NCBI RefSeq assembly: GCF_030651915.1
Contig: NZ_JAUSBV010000005.1
Location: 372,001-436,000 of the forward strand
Direction of reading: 5' to 3'
Length of the DNA stretch: 64,000 bases
From: Parvibaculum sp.
GTDB lineage: Bacteria > Pseudomonadota > Alphaproteobacteria > Parvibaculales > Parvibaculaceae
A program made the translations under genes and the position numbers. The notes beneath the pieces are model-generated. The model did no database searches. It was given only the letters and a program-made list of their open reading frames with translations, and was not told the origin of the DNA. Below, in pieces: positions 26,473 through 35,742 of this stretch (within the stretch, counting starts at the first letter, position 1; every line of letters starts with the position of its first letter).

Positions 26473-27627
26473 TCACCGCAGCCCGAGCCCGCGGGCGATG
26501 ATGCCACGCAGGATTTCGCGCGTGCCGCCGCGCAACGAGAAGGACGGCGTCGTCTGCGTCAGATAACCCAGCACCTGTTCATAGTCGCTGCCCGCGCCGA
26601 CCGTCGGCTCGATGCCCAGCAATTCATGCGCGCGCACCGGCATGTCCTGCTCGAAGATCGCGCCGAGGTCTTTCACCACCGAGGCCTCGAGCGCCGGGTT
26701 CTCGCCCTTGTCGAGCATGCCGGCGACCGAGAGCGACATCTGCCGGAGCGTCACCAGATGCGCGACGAGACGGCCGATCTCGCGCGCGCCTTCCGCGCCG
26801 CCGCGCTTTTCGAGTTCGCGGATCATTTCGACCATCAGGATGAAGCTCGAGAGATAGCGTTCGGGGCCGGAGCGTTCGAAGGCGAGTTCCGCCGTCACCT
26901 GGTTCCAGCCGCCGCCTTCGGTGCCGACCAGCATGTCGTCGGGCACGAAAGCATCCTGAAACACCACCTCGTTGAAATGCGCCTTGCCAGCCAGATCCCG
27001 GATCGGGCGGATCGTGATGCCCCCGGTCGTTTTCAGATCGACCAGAAATTGCGTCAGCCCCGCATGTTTGTTCTGCGGATCGAGATGGGTGCGGAACAAC
27101 CCGATCATGTAATGCGCGGTATGGGCGCCCGAGGTCCAGAGCTTGGTGCCGTTGACCTTGTAGCCGCCGTCGACCTTGTCGGCGCGGGTGCGCGTCGCGG
27201 CAAGGTCGGAGCCTGAATCCGGCTCCGACATGCCGATGCAGAAATAACATTCGCCTTTCGCAACGCGTGGCAGGATTTTCTGGCGCTGCTCCTCGGTACC
27301 GAAGCGCATCAAGAGCGGACCCGACTGCCGGTCGCCGATCCAGTGCGCGCCCACCGGCGCGCCGGCGGCCAGCAGTTCCTCCAGCACCACATAGCGGTCG
27401 AAGGCGCTCTTCTCATGGCCGCCATATTTCTTCGGCCAGGTCATTGCGATCCAGCCCTTCGCACCCATCTTGCGGCTGAATTCGGGATCCGATCCCGACC
27501 AGGTCTGCGCCCGCGTCACCGCCGGCACCTTTGCGAGCTCCTCGGCGAGGAAGGCGCGCACGTCGGCGCGCAGGCCTCTGGTTTCGTCCGGCAATTCGCA
27601 AAGATCGAAGCGGAAGGCCTGCATCAT
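26473..27627 (-). CDS. Acyl-CoA dehydrogenase, long subunit-type
   Basis: Protein of 384 residues with all three acyl-CoA dehydrogenase domains: N-terminal helices (KGWIAMTWPKKYGGHEKS), FAD/substrate-binding beta domain (CYFCIGMSEPDSGSDLAATRT, KLWTSGAHTAHYM) and C-terminal helical bundle. At the site of the usual catalytic YEGT motif the sequence is LRGGTREI, so the canonical Glu is replaced by Gly. The base must come from elsewhere, perhaps from the partner subunit encoded next. It starts 7 bp after the SDR stop. Confidence 0.88.
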   Translation of the reverse strand: MMQAFRFDLCELPDETRGLRADVRAFLAEELAKVPAVTRAQTWSGSDPEFSRKMGAKGWIAMTWPKKYGGHEKSAFDRYVVLEELLAAGAPVGAHWIGDRQSGPLLMRFGTEEQRQKILPRVAKGECYFCIGMSEPDSGSDLAATRTRADKVDGGYKVNGTKLWTSGAHTAHYMIGLFRTHLDPQNKHAGLTQFLVDLKTTGGITIRPIRDLAGKAHFNEVVFQDAFVPDDMLVGTEGGGWNQVTAELAFERSGPERYLSSFILMVEMIRELEKRGGAEGAREIGRLVAHLVTLRQMSLSVAGMLDKGENPALEASVVKDLGAIFEQDMPVRAHELLGIEPTVGAGSDYEQVLGYLTQTTPSFSLRGGTREILRGIIARGLGLR

Positions 27628-27634
27628 TCTGTCC

Positions 27635-28426
27635 TCACGTCACCAGGGCGGTCGTACCGCCGTCGATCCGGATATTCAGCGCGTTGATCGCGCCCGCGCG
27701 CGGACTGGCGACGAAAGCCACCAGATCGGCGATTTCCTCAGGCAGCGGAATCTTTCCCGTCAGATTGCCCATGAAATTCTTCAGCACATGCGGCTCGACC
27801 TCGTCCCATGTCGTGCCCCAGCCGCGCTCGCGGCCTTGCGCCAGAAACCGTTCTTCGACTTCCTTGGTGCGGATCAGGCCCGGTGAAACGAGATTGACGG
27901 TGATGCCGCTGCCCTTGAGTTCCTTCGCTAGCGAAATCGTCATCGTCGCCAGTGCGCCCTTCGACGCATAATATTGCGGCATGCGCGCGGCGGGCTCGGT
28001 CGAGCCGATGGTGCCGAGCATCACGATGCGGCCCCAGCCCTTGCGCTGCATCGCGCCCATGAAGGCGCGCGTCAGGCGCATCGCCGACAGCACGTTCTTT
28101 TCATAGGCCTCGATCCAGTCCGGCGTTTCGGACTTCGTCCACGAGCCTGCATCGGCCGTGCCGTAATTGTTGATCAGAATGTCGACATCGCCCGCAGCGG
28201 CGGCGACTTCGGCCGCACCGGCATCGTTCAGAATGTCGCCCGCGATACCGCGCGCCGAAAATCCGAGGCCGCGAATTTCGGCGGCGACCGCGTCGGCAGC
28301 ATCTTGCGCAAAGCCATGCACCAGCACATCGGCGCCCTCGCGCGCCAACGCATGCGCGATGGCGCGACCGGTGCCGCGATGCGCGCCCGAGACGAGCGCC
28401 GTCTTGCCGGTGAGATGAAAATCCAT
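27635..28426 (-). CDS. Short-chain dehydrogenase/reductase
   Basis: Classical SDR of 263 residues: nucleotide motif SGAHRGTGRA (TGxxxGxG type, residues 13-22), NNYG structural motif, catalytic Ser in LGTIGST and YYASK (Tyr/Lys). The C-terminus ends in the usual DGGTTALVT. It leads a four-gene operon with the two acyl-CoA dehydrogenases and the nitroreductase, so it may act as a 3-hydroxyacyl-CoA or ring-alcohol dehydrogenase in one degradation pathway (inference). Confidence 0.88.
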   Translation of the reverse strand: MDFHLTGKTALVSGAHRGTGRAIAHALAREGADVLVHGFAQDAADAVAAEIRGLGFSARGIAGDILNDAGAAEVAAAAGDVDILINNYGTADAGSWTKSETPDWIEAYEKNVLSAMRLTRAFMGAMQRKGWGRIVMLGTIGSTEPAARMPQYYASKGALATMTISLAKELKGSGITVNLVSPGLIRTKEVEERFLAQGRERGWGTTWDEVEPHVLKNFMGNLTGKIPLPEEIADLVAFVASPRAGAINALNIRIDGGTTALVT

Positions 28427-28567
28427 AAACGCCGTTCCTGCCCGTCGCCCCTTATCGTTCGGAGGCGTTTCTAGCAGGATATGGTTCGCCTGTCCGCGTG
28501 GGAACAGGGGCGTTTCGGATTTGGAAGGAGATCGTGGGGGAAGAGCGCCGCGAAGGCTGGTGGCGGA

Positions 28568-28774
28568 TCAGAATTCCGCTGCGGCAAGCGTCACCGGCGC
28601 AACATCGACGGCGACCTGCGCCGTGACCGGAAGTGACGCGACACTGAACAAGGCGGGATAGTTCTTGCCGGTATAGACGCCCGCCGAAAAGAGCATCGCG
28701 GCGCAGGCGCAAATGCCTGCCACCGCGGCCATGCGGCGGCGTGAGCGGCGATTGTAGAAGATCTTTCGGGCCAT
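28568..28774 (-). CDS. Small membrane or secreted protein of unknown function
   Basis: Sixty-eight residues: a very basic N-terminus (KIFYNRRSRRR), one hydrophobic helix (residues 15-35) and a short tail ending in VAPVTLAAAEF. No family recognised. Either a single-pass membrane protein or a signal-anchored peptide. It stands alone, 141 bp upstream of the SDR operon. Confidence 0.5.
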   Translation of the reverse strand: MARKIFYNRRSRRRMAAVAGICACAAMLFSAGVYTGKNYPALFSVASLPVTAQVAVDVAPVTLAAAEF

Positions 28775-28906
28775 CGGAGTTGTCCCCCTGACGTCTCAAG
28801 TCCGTTCGGTTCGGGGTACGCTACAATGACGATTTTATGGTGAAATATTTAAGAGATTTCTAATCGAACCCGTCTGTTTCGATGCAATATTGAGCGAATA
28901 TTTGTA

Positions 28907-28935
28907 CCCCCGGCGCGGTTTTCCGGCGCCGGGGG
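28907..28935 (-). terminator. GC hairpin at the 3' end of the GTA cluster
   Basis: CCCCCGGCGC (28907-28916) and GCGCCGGGGG (28926-28935) form a perfect 10-bp stem with a 9-nt loop just past the last cluster gene. On the minus strand it is followed by TACAAATATT rather than a clean T run; the T run (GGTTTTTC) is on the plus side. Probable end of the cluster transcript. Confidence 0.6.
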
Positions 28936-28944
28936 TGGTTTTTC

Positions 28945-29154
28945 TCAGAAATACCGGCGATCGGCCTCTTCCTTGGCGTGCCCGATATTCAGTGCCACAC
29001 AGTCAAGCACCCGGTAGAGCTTGCCGATCAGCGTGTCGTCCTTCGGCGTCGGCGTTGCGGCGGCAATGGCCGAGGCAGCGCCGACAATTGCCAGCGCGGC
29101 CTCGAGCCACACCAGCCAGCCGCCAGGCAATATCGATGCAAGAAATTCCAGCAT
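28945..29154 (-). CDS. Small single-helix protein at the end of the GTA cluster, holin-like
   Basis: Protein of 69 residues, start MLEFLASILPGG, with one hydrophobic helix (about 12-34) and a charged C-terminal half (KDDTLIGKLYRVLDCVALN, HAKEEADRRYF). It follows the megatron gene by 50 bp. Its size and topology would fit a holin or a head/tail accessory protein of phage origin, but I recognise no named family. The longer frame to 29199 starts within a poorly conserved leader. Confidence 0.5.
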   Translation of the reverse strand: MLEFLASILPGGWLVWLEAALAIVGAASAIAAATPTPKDDTLIGKLYRVLDCVALNIGHAKEEADRRYF

Positions 29155-29204
29155 GTTTCGGTCCTCCGGTTGAGCCCTTGGGGCGGGCGAAAGGTACAAA
29201 ACGG

Positions 29205-32200
29205 TCAGACGGTCAAGGTCGCGCGTCGGCCCGCGCCGCGGCCGAAGCTGGCGCTCAATTGACAGACGGTGACCTCGAGCGCCGGAAATCCGGAGCTGCC
29301 GAAATCGGCAATCTGGTCGGCTGCGCTGTAGACCGCGCGCGGCTCTGTTGCCGCGATAACGCGCTTGACCGCCTCACCGTCGTGGATGTCGATTTCGTAA
29401 GCTTCGCTTTCCTCGCCGAGCGGCACGTCGAGACCGGTCCAGCTGTCGCCGCCAATGCGGGTGCGGCGGATCCAGCCGAGTTCAATATCGCCGCCTTCGC
29501 CGCGCCGCACGCGCAGATGCACCGGGCTCAGCGGACGCAGGCCGATACCGTCAAAAATGCGCTCGATGCTGACATAGGTTTCATCGTCGAGCGGCAGCGG
29601 CGCCGGCCCATAGGCCCAGAGCCGTGCGAGGCCGCGTTCGGTATCGCTCATGCCGAGTTCGCTCACCGCCTCGTCGAGCAGCACAAAGCGCGCACCGGGC
29701 GCGAGCGGCGCGCGCATGGCGCCCTCGCTTCCGCCCTGCCCGCGCAGCAAGCCGGACAGCAACACCTCATTGGGCGCGACCAGCAGTGCCGCGCGAAACT
29801 GGATGATCTCCCAGTCGCCTTCCGGCGTTTCAAGAGCGGCGGCATTGGCGCCTGCCAGCACTGACAGCATGTCGGCGCTGGCCAGCTCGCCGCTTGAAAG
29901 CGCGATCGTCAGCTCGTTCGCCTCGTCCCAGCGGCCAACCGGCCCCGGCATCAGCGGCGTCAGTGTGAAGCCGAGCGTCGCCGGCCGCGTGACCACGCGG
30001 TCAAAGGCGAAGCCCGCGCCGGCGCTTTTGAAAACGGCGATGCCGCCCGGCCATGGATCGGCGGCCACGGCAATACGCGGCGCATGCGGCGTCTCTTCGC
30101 CGGTCAGCAGCGGCAAATCCATGAAGACGGCGAGCGGCGTTCCATAGCTCGGTGCCGCCGCCGGCGAACTTGAGCGGACGGGTGCCGTGACCGGCCCGTA
30201 AAGGCTCTCTTCCGTCCCGACGCCACGGCAGCTCCGCATATGCGTGTCGGCGATCTCGGTCAGGCGAAAGCGTGCTTCACGATGCGGCAATTCGAGCGTC
30301 ACCACATCGCCGGCATCGAGCGCGAGACGGCTCGGCGGCAATGCGAGTGCGGCACGCTCGCGTTCGCTCCAGGCTTTCTGCATCCAGATATCGGCAATCG
30401 CTTGCGCGGCCGGTTGCGTCAGCACCATCGGCAGCGTCGCCGTCGCCACGCGCGCGCTGCGGCCCGCCAGCCGCCGCGCCTCGACCGCCGCCTGCCGGTA
30501 TTCGCCGCCGCCATCGATATAGACGATCTTCGCCGCATTCGGCAGTTCGGTCTCCTGCCCGCGCGTCAAGGCATAACCGGGTGCGGCGCTGTTGTCGTCA
30601 ACCGCCAGTTCATCGGGCGTCAGGCGCGCGACCGGCACGTCGCCAAAATGACGGAAGCGAATGACACCCTGCGTTTCGGCGGCATCGAAGAAATGCGCCA
30701 GCATCAGCGGCTCCAGCGCCGCGCGCGGCGAGATGATCCGGTCGATGACGAAACCTTCGACCGTGCCGCCCAATTCGCCGACATCGAATTCCGCAAAGCC
30801 GGCCTCGCGCATGATCGCCGCGGCAAGGTCGGCAAGCGGCGCGGCGCCCATGCGGCCGTTGAGCCAGTGGCCGCGCTGCCAGTTCTCACCATCGGTCCAG
30901 ATGTCGATCCGTTCCGGAAAGGTCGGGAAGGGGCGTGCGTCCCAGGTCCAGAGGAAGATCCGCGCCGGATCGACCATCGGCCCGCCATAAACCGCCGACA
31001 CCGGATTGGCGCCGGCGACATGATCGGCATGCGCCGGGTTCCAGTAGCTCATCTGCGCTTCGATGAAACGGCGCTGGATGAAATCGTCGCGGGTGCCGCG
31101 CGAGAAATGCGGCAGCGCGCTTTCGGCCGATTTCGGATCGACGAAAACATTCGGCTGGTTGGTGCCCTTGTCGATGGCCGGGCAGCCGAGTTCGGTGAAC
31201 CAGATGGGCTTCGATTGCGGCAGCCAGGCCGTCGGCGCTTCGGCCTCGATGCCGCCCGGCCGGTTGTGGTGAGCGTTCGACCACCAGGACTTGATGTCCT
31301 TGGCGCTCCAGACCCAGGGTTTGCCATAGGCGCCGTCGGCGATCGGCGTGCGCAGCTGGCTCGCGCGGTCAGCTTCGCTCGCATAATACCAGTCGAAATC
31401 CTCGCCGCCGGCGATGCGGCTGTGCAGGTAGTCGAGATCGTTGATCGAGCGCCAGCCTTCTTCGGCGTCGAGATGGATCTGTCCGTCGCGCCAGTCGCTC
31501 AGCGGTGCGTAATTGTCGATGCCGATGAAATCCACATTGGCGTCGGCCCAGAGCGGATCGAGATGAAAATGGAGATCGCCTGTACCGTCGTCCGGGGCGT
31601 GACCGGCATATTCCGACCAGTCGGCGGCATAGGAGACCTTCGTTCCGGGTCCGAGGATCGTCTTCACATCGGCGGCAAGCGACTGCAATGCCACAACGGC
31701 CGGATAGGCATCGGCGCCGCTCCGCACCTGTGTCAGTGCCTTCAGTTCCGAGCCGATCAGGAAAGCATCGACCCCGCCCGCCTGCACGCAGAGATCGGCA
31801 TAGTGCAGCACCATGCGGCGATAGGACCATTCGCCGGCGCCGGGTGCGGCGCTACCGAAAAAGCTTTCGACCTGCGTCGCCGCGGCGCTCGTCTTGTCGG
31901 GCGTGCCGTCGCGGCCGGGCGCCGGATCGCAGGTGATCCGGCCGCGCCAGGGAAAGGACGGTTGGCTTGTCCCGCCCCAGGGATCGGGCTTGGTATTACC
32001 TGCCGGCACATCCATCAGCACGAAGGGATAGAAGACGGCGCTCATTCCGCGCGCCTTGATATCCTGCAACGCACGCACCACCGAGGCGTCCGAAGGCGTG
32101 CCGCCAAAGGCCGGGCGCCCCTCGATCTGGCTGACGGTCTGCGCGGCCGTGCGGCCGATCCCCGCCACGCTCCAGCTTCCGGGTTGCGTGATCTTGTGAC

Positions 32201-33110
32201 CGATCTCGACCTTGGGACGCACCGTGCAATGGCCGCAGCGCAGATCGTCGCCGAACCAGGCGACGACCAGCGACACGGCACGCGCATTCGGGCAGGTCGC
32301 CTCCAGTTCGTCGAGCGCCACATGCCAGTCGGCGCGGCCGTCCGAGCTGTGCCGATTGAGCGCCCGGCTCGATGTCTCGCTGAGGATCTCGCGTTGCGGC
32401 TGCGTGTCATAGACGAACTCCCCGGCGCCGGGAATCATCGTCACCGCGCGCACAAGGCCCTCGATCTCGCTCAGCGAGCGGAAGACCTCGAAGCTCAATT
32501 GCGGGATGCGGTTGCCGAAAGGCGTTACATCCATGTTCTCGAAGACGATATAGGCCGTGCCACGATAGGTCGGCGCGGCATCCGCGCCTTCAACCGCCTC
32601 GATCAACGGATCGCGCTGCTGCGCCGCGTCGCCCTTGTGCAACCGCCATGTCAGGCCCGAAAGCGAGAGCGGCTTGCCGTCGGCCCAGATACGGCCGATG
32701 CGCGTCACCGCGCCCTCGCAAAGCGCCACCGCGAAGGAAACGCTGTAGCTGTATTCGGTGACCGTAACGCTCGACCCGCCGCCGCCCTTGCCGCCGCCGG
32801 AGGAGCGCTTGCGCACATGCTCCTTGTAGTGGGTGGCCCAGATCACCTGTCCGGCGAGCCGCGCCCGCCCGTAGAGACGCGGGATCGGCGCGCCCTCGGT
32901 CGAGGCCATCACATGCAGTTCGTTGAGACGCGGTCCCTGCGCGCTGGCCGATGAACCGAAAAGCTGTGCATCGACATAGGCGCCGAGCCCGGTGCCGATC
33001 GCGCTGCCCAGCGCCGCGCCGCTGATGCTCGCGCCGAAAAAGCTCAGGCCCGACGGCAGGAGCGTGTTGCCGAGCGCCGAGCCGACCGAGGAAAGAACCA
33101 GCGTTGCCAT
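29205..33110 (-). CDS. GTA baseplate megatron protein (gp15, TIM-barrel host-specificity protein)
   Basis: The largest gene of the window, 1301 residues. It corresponds to RcGTA gp15: an N-terminal hydrophobic glycine-rich stretch, phage-tail domain (PIPRLYGRARLAGQVIW), a glycoside-hydrolase-like TIM barrel (about 400-760; FIGIDNYAPLSDW, KPIWFTELGCPAIDKGTN) and C-terminal beta-rich modules (residues 800 on). It forms the tail tip that contacts the recipient cell. The 904-codon frame on the opposite strand here is antisense and not coding. The start is 3 bp past the gp14 stop. Confidence 0.93.
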   Translation of the reverse strand: MATLVLSSVGSALGNTLLPSGLSFFGASISGAALGSAIGTGLGAYVDAQLFGSSASAQGPRLNELHVMASTEGAPIPRLYGRARLAGQVIWATHYKEHVRKRSSGGGKGGGGSSVTVTEYSYSVSFAVALCEGAVTRIGRIWADGKPLSLSGLTWRLHKGDAAQQRDPLIEAVEGADAAPTYRGTAYIVFENMDVTPFGNRIPQLSFEVFRSLSEIEGLVRAVTMIPGAGEFVYDTQPQREILSETSSRALNRHSSDGRADWHVALDELEATCPNARAVSLVVAWFGDDLRCGHCTVRPKVEIGHKITQPGSWSVAGIGRTAAQTVSQIEGRPAFGGTPSDASVVRALQDIKARGMSAVFYPFVLMDVPAGNTKPDPWGGTSQPSFPWRGRITCDPAPGRDGTPDKTSAAATQVESFFGSAAPGAGEWSYRRMVLHYADLCVQAGGVDAFLIGSELKALTQVRSGADAYPAVVALQSLAADVKTILGPGTKVSYAADWSEYAGHAPDDGTGDLHFHLDPLWADANVDFIGIDNYAPLSDWRDGQIHLDAEEGWRSINDLDYLHSRIAGGEDFDWYYASEADRASQLRTPIADGAYGKPWVWSAKDIKSWWSNAHHNRPGGIEAEAPTAWLPQSKPIWFTELGCPAIDKGTNQPNVFVDPKSAESALPHFSRGTRDDFIQRRFIEAQMSYWNPAHADHVAGANPVSAVYGGPMVDPARIFLWTWDARPFPTFPERIDIWTDGENWQRGHWLNGRMGAAPLADLAAAIMREAGFAEFDVGELGGTVEGFVIDRIISPRAALEPLMLAHFFDAAETQGVIRFRHFGDVPVARLTPDELAVDDNSAAPGYALTRGQETELPNAAKIVYIDGGGEYRQAAVEARRLAGRSARVATATLPMVLTQPAAQAIADIWMQKAWSERERAALALPPSRLALDAGDVVTLELPHREARFRLTEIADTHMRSCRGVGTEESLYGPVTAPVRSSSPAAAPSYGTPLAVFMDLPLLTGEETPHAPRIAVAADPWPGGIAVFKSAGAGFAFDRVVTRPATLGFTLTPLMPGPVGRWDEANELTIALSSGELASADMLSVLAGANAAALETPEGDWEIIQFRAALLVAPNEVLLSGLLRGQGGSEGAMRAPLAPGARFVLLDEAVSELGMSDTERGLARLWAYGPAPLPLDDETYVSIERIFDGIGLRPLSPVHLRVRRGEGGDIELGWIRRTRIGGDSWTGLDVPLGEESEAYEIDIHDGEAVKRVIAATEPRAVYSAADQIADFGSSGFPALEVTVCQLSASFGRGAGRRATLTV

Positions 33111-33113
33111 GCG

Positions 33114-33557
33114 TCAGTCGTCCGTTCCGGGAAAGCGAAAGGCAAAGGCCGCCCGTGCGCGCCACCAGCGGCCCATGCTGGTTTCGACAACGGCGCGGCC
33201 CGACCAGGCATGAATCATCCGCTCCGGCGCGCTCAGGATCGCGGCATGTTTGGCCGGGCCGCCGGGGCGCATGCGGAACAGCATCACCTCGCCGGCCTGC
33301 GCGTCGGCAACCGCGATTTCCGTCATGTGCCGCCGCGCGGCGTCCGCCATCGTCTCCTCGGTCGCGCTGCCCGGCGCCTCGGCCCAGTCGGGCGTATAGG
33401 GCGGCGGCGCTTCGGGCTCGGCGCCGATTGTCTCGCGCCAGACGCCGCGCACCAGACCGAGACAATCGGTGCCGGCGCCTTTCAGGCTCGCCTGATGGCG
33501 ATAGGGCGTGCCGATCCAGCCGCGCGCGGCGGCGACGATGTCCGCGCGTGTCGTCAT
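33114..33557 (-). CDS. GTA NlpC/P60 cell-wall peptidase (gp14)
   Basis: Peptidase of 147 residues of the NlpC/P60 fold, at the tail tip to cut peptidoglycan during DNA delivery. Catalytic Cys is in GTDCLGLVRGVW and His in PAKHAAILSA; the DIVAAARGWIGTPYRHQAS start is typical of the GTA version. ATG 33557 is 1 nt after the gp13 TGA (TGAGATG); the frame back to 33590 overlaps gp13. Confidence 0.93.
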   Translation of the reverse strand: MTTRADIVAAARGWIGTPYRHQASLKGAGTDCLGLVRGVWRETIGAEPEAPPPYTPDWAEAPGSATEETMADAARRHMTEIAVADAQAGEVMLFRMRPGGPAKHAAILSAPERMIHAWSGRAVVETSMGRWWRARAAFAFRFPGTDD

Positions 33558-33558
33558 C

Positions 33559-34443
33559 TCAGGCCCGCCGGCTGCCGTCGTTCGGGCCATCGCCCGCGCG
33601 CGCCAGCACGAAATCGTTACCCGGCATATGCGGGAAGCCGCGAAAATTGACGCCGTTCGAAAATTTGGCGCGACAGGTCGCGAACTGCTTGTCGCAACCG
33701 GCCGTCACGACGAATGTGTCGTCGGGCGCAACGCCGCGCGCCATCGCCCGCCAGAGTTCGAGCCGTGTGCCTTCGGGCGTCAGGGCATGTGCCTTCACTT
33801 CCATCGCCGCACCGTCATTCGCGCCGCCGCTGAAGACAATCCTGCCGCGCTCGAACCAACCTTCGGCGAAAGCCTCGAGCCCGCTCGCCACGATGATGCG
33901 GTCGCCCTCGGCGCTGACGACGGTGCCCGCGCCGCGAAATTGATCCGCATCGAGCGCAATGCCGCAACGCGCGTCGCCGAGATCGGCGTCGCAGCCATAC
34001 TGGAAGATGCGCCCCACCGGCTGATTGAGGCGATGGGCAAGGCCGCGCAGTTCGGCGCTGAAGGCCACACCCGACCGCGTCACCTCGCCGAGATTGCCCT
34101 TGCGCAGCAACATGCGCTCTTCCACCGCCTGCCAGTTGACGCGCCAGATTTCGAATTCGGCATCGTCATAGAGTCCGGCGGCGAGATCGCCCTCCTCGAT
34201 CCGCGCCGATGAAAGCGCGCCGGCGACATCGAGATTGTCGACGGCGAGCCCCGAGGAATGCTCGAGCGCCGTTGCCGTGAAACCGCCCGCGGCTTCGTAG
34301 GTCAGGCCGTCGAAGCCGAGATCGCGGTCGTGATCGGTAAAGCCCATCGCCGTGCCATCGGCGCGGGTCAGCTTCCAGCAGGTCGCCAGCGTCGTTGCGC
34401 CGGACGCCAGATGCGCGGCAAGCGCGGGGGGCAGGGTTTTCAT
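33559..34443 (-). CDS. GTA tail hub protein (gp13, DUF2163/BR0599 family)
   Basis: Protein of 294 residues with an N-terminal DUF2163 domain (WKLTRADGTAMGFTDHDRDL) and a C-terminal phage BR0599-type domain with paired cysteines (FQYGCDADLGDARCGI, AGCDKQFATCRAKFSNGVNF, PHMPGNDF). The RcGTA gp13 equivalent binds an iron-sulfur cluster through such cysteines (family knowledge). The ATG at 34443 follows gp12 by 4 bp; the longer frame overlaps gp12. Confidence 0.92.
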   Translation of the reverse strand: MKTLPPALAAHLASGATTLATCWKLTRADGTAMGFTDHDRDLGFDGLTYEAAGGFTATALEHSSGLAVDNLDVAGALSSARIEEGDLAAGLYDDAEFEIWRVNWQAVEERMLLRKGNLGEVTRSGVAFSAELRGLAHRLNQPVGRIFQYGCDADLGDARCGIALDADQFRGAGTVVSAEGDRIIVASGLEAFAEGWFERGRIVFSGGANDGAAMEVKAHALTPEGTRLELWRAMARGVAPDDTFVVTAGCDKQFATCRAKFSNGVNFRGFPHMPGNDFVLARAGDGPNDGSRRA

Positions 34444-34447
34444 CGGT

Positions 34448-35080
34448 TCAGATCCGGATTTCGATGATCGGCACGTCGGGGACGCTGCCGGCGTCGAAGG
34501 CGCCGAGGTTGATGTCGAGAAAATCGGTGTCGAAGCGCACCGGCACGTCGAATTCGAAGCCCGCCGTAACCATTGCGCCCGCCTCGGGTGCGGCCGTGAA
34601 AGCGACAAGGCCGGCTGTCGGGTCGGCCGTGAAATCGGTACCCGCCGCCATCTCGATGCCGCCGACCGCGACGCGCACGCTGTCCGCCACCGGCTTGGCG
34701 ATTGCGCGCGTGTAGCTCGCGCCGCCTGAACTGTAATGCTTGACCAGCGGGAAACTCAGCCGCGCGCCGTCGCCCGTGCCCAGCAGCTGGTCGGCTGGCG
34801 CGACGCTCGCGCCCGGCGCGCAACTCTTGCCGTCGACGCGGTCGTGCCAGCGGAAGCCGTGCAGCCGCCCGTGACGCGCCTCGAAAAATTCGATCAGCGT
34901 GTGAATGTCGTCGAGCGCGCGCAGGCCGAGGCCGGCATTCCAGCGCCGCCGCGACAGCGCCCAGGGGCTGTTGCGCTCCTCATGGCCCGAGCCCAGTGTC
35001 ACGATCTCGGTGCGCCGCTCCGGCCCGCCCGAGGCGCCGAAGCCGATCGCCAGCGGAAAGCGGATTTCATGAAAGGCCAT
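34448..35080 (-). CDS. GTA distal tail protein (gp12, DUF2460)
   Basis: Protein of 210 residues with the DUF2460 signature FHEIRFPLAIGFGASGGPER, TEIVTLGSGHEERN and WNAGLGLRALDDIHTLIEFFEARHG in pieces. It forms the ring joining tail tube and hub. The start is 1 bp from the gp11 stop, within the tightly packed tail block. Confidence 0.93.
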   Translation of the reverse strand: MAFHEIRFPLAIGFGASGGPERRTEIVTLGSGHEERNSPWALSRRRWNAGLGLRALDDIHTLIEFFEARHGRLHGFRWHDRVDGKSCAPGASVAPADQLLGTGDGARLSFPLVKHYSSGGASYTRAIAKPVADSVRVAVGGIEMAAGTDFTADPTAGLVAFTAAPEAGAMVTAGFEFDVPVRFDTDFLDINLGAFDAGSVPDVPIIEIRI

Positions 35081-35081
35081 G

Positions 35082-35711
35082 TCAGAGGTTCCGGGCGCCG
35101 CGCGCCGCCGCGCGGGCCAGCATCGCGGCGATCTGGGATTCGGAACGGCGGAAGCTCTCGGCGTCGGTGGCGGTCACATTGAAGGTGACGTTGATGACGC
35201 CCGCGCCGGCTTCCGCCGCCACGCCGAGGCGGCCGTCGCGGCTGCGCTTCAGCGGTAAGATCGCTTCGGGCCCGGCCTCGCCGGCAAGCCCGGTTCCGCC
35301 GCGCAATGGAAACAGCAGCGGACTGTTGACGACGCCGCCTTTGGCGAAGGGCAGCACACGGCCATCGGCAAAGGTATTGCCCCGGGCGCTGCCGACCAGC
35401 GCACCGAACATGCCGCCGATCCCGCCCGCCACGGCGCCCGAGATCGAGCGCGTCAGGCTTTCCAGCGCCAGGCGCGAAATGTCGAGCGCCAGTTTGCGCA
35501 GCACATCGGAGAGCGAACGGCCCTTCAGCGCGACGCCTTCGAAGGCGGATGTCAGCGCGCGGCCGAAATCGCGCCCGCCCGCGCCGGCGCGGCGATAATC
35601 CTCAGTGACGCCGCGCAAGGTGCGTTGCGTTTCGAGGCCGAAGGCGCGCGTTGCCGCGGCCGCCGCCTCCATGGCGCGCGTCAGCGCCGCCGGATCGGTG
35701 TCGGGGGTCAT
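35082..35711 (-). CDS. GTA tape measure protein (gp11)
   Basis: Short tape-measure protein of 209 residues: helical N-terminus (LTRAMEAAAAATRAFGLETQ), a glycine-rich hydrophobic stretch (ISGAVAGGIGGMFGALVGSARG) and a C-terminal beta region (FAKGGVVNSPLLFPLRGGTG, EAILPLKRSRDGRLGV). The length is near that of RcGTA gp11, which predicts a comparably short tail. The start at 35711 (MTPDTDPAAL) is used; upstream, where gp10.1 would normally be adjacent, lie two lipoprotein genes. Confidence 0.88.
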   Translation of the reverse strand: MTPDTDPAALTRAMEAAAAATRAFGLETQRTLRGVTEDYRRAGAGGRDFGRALTSAFEGVALKGRSLSDVLRKLALDISRLALESLTRSISGAVAGGIGGMFGALVGSARGNTFADGRVLPFAKGGVVNSPLLFPLRGGTGLAGEAGPEAILPLKRSRDGRLGVAAEAGAGVINVTFNVTATDAESFRRSESQIAAMLARAAARGARNL

Positions 35712-35742
35712 GATGGTCCTGAAATGGCTTGGAGGTCGCGGT

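Noticed and set aside
30240-32954. 904-codon plus-strand open frame
   Set aside because: Antisense of the GTA megatron gene; composition is that of a codon-position shadow.
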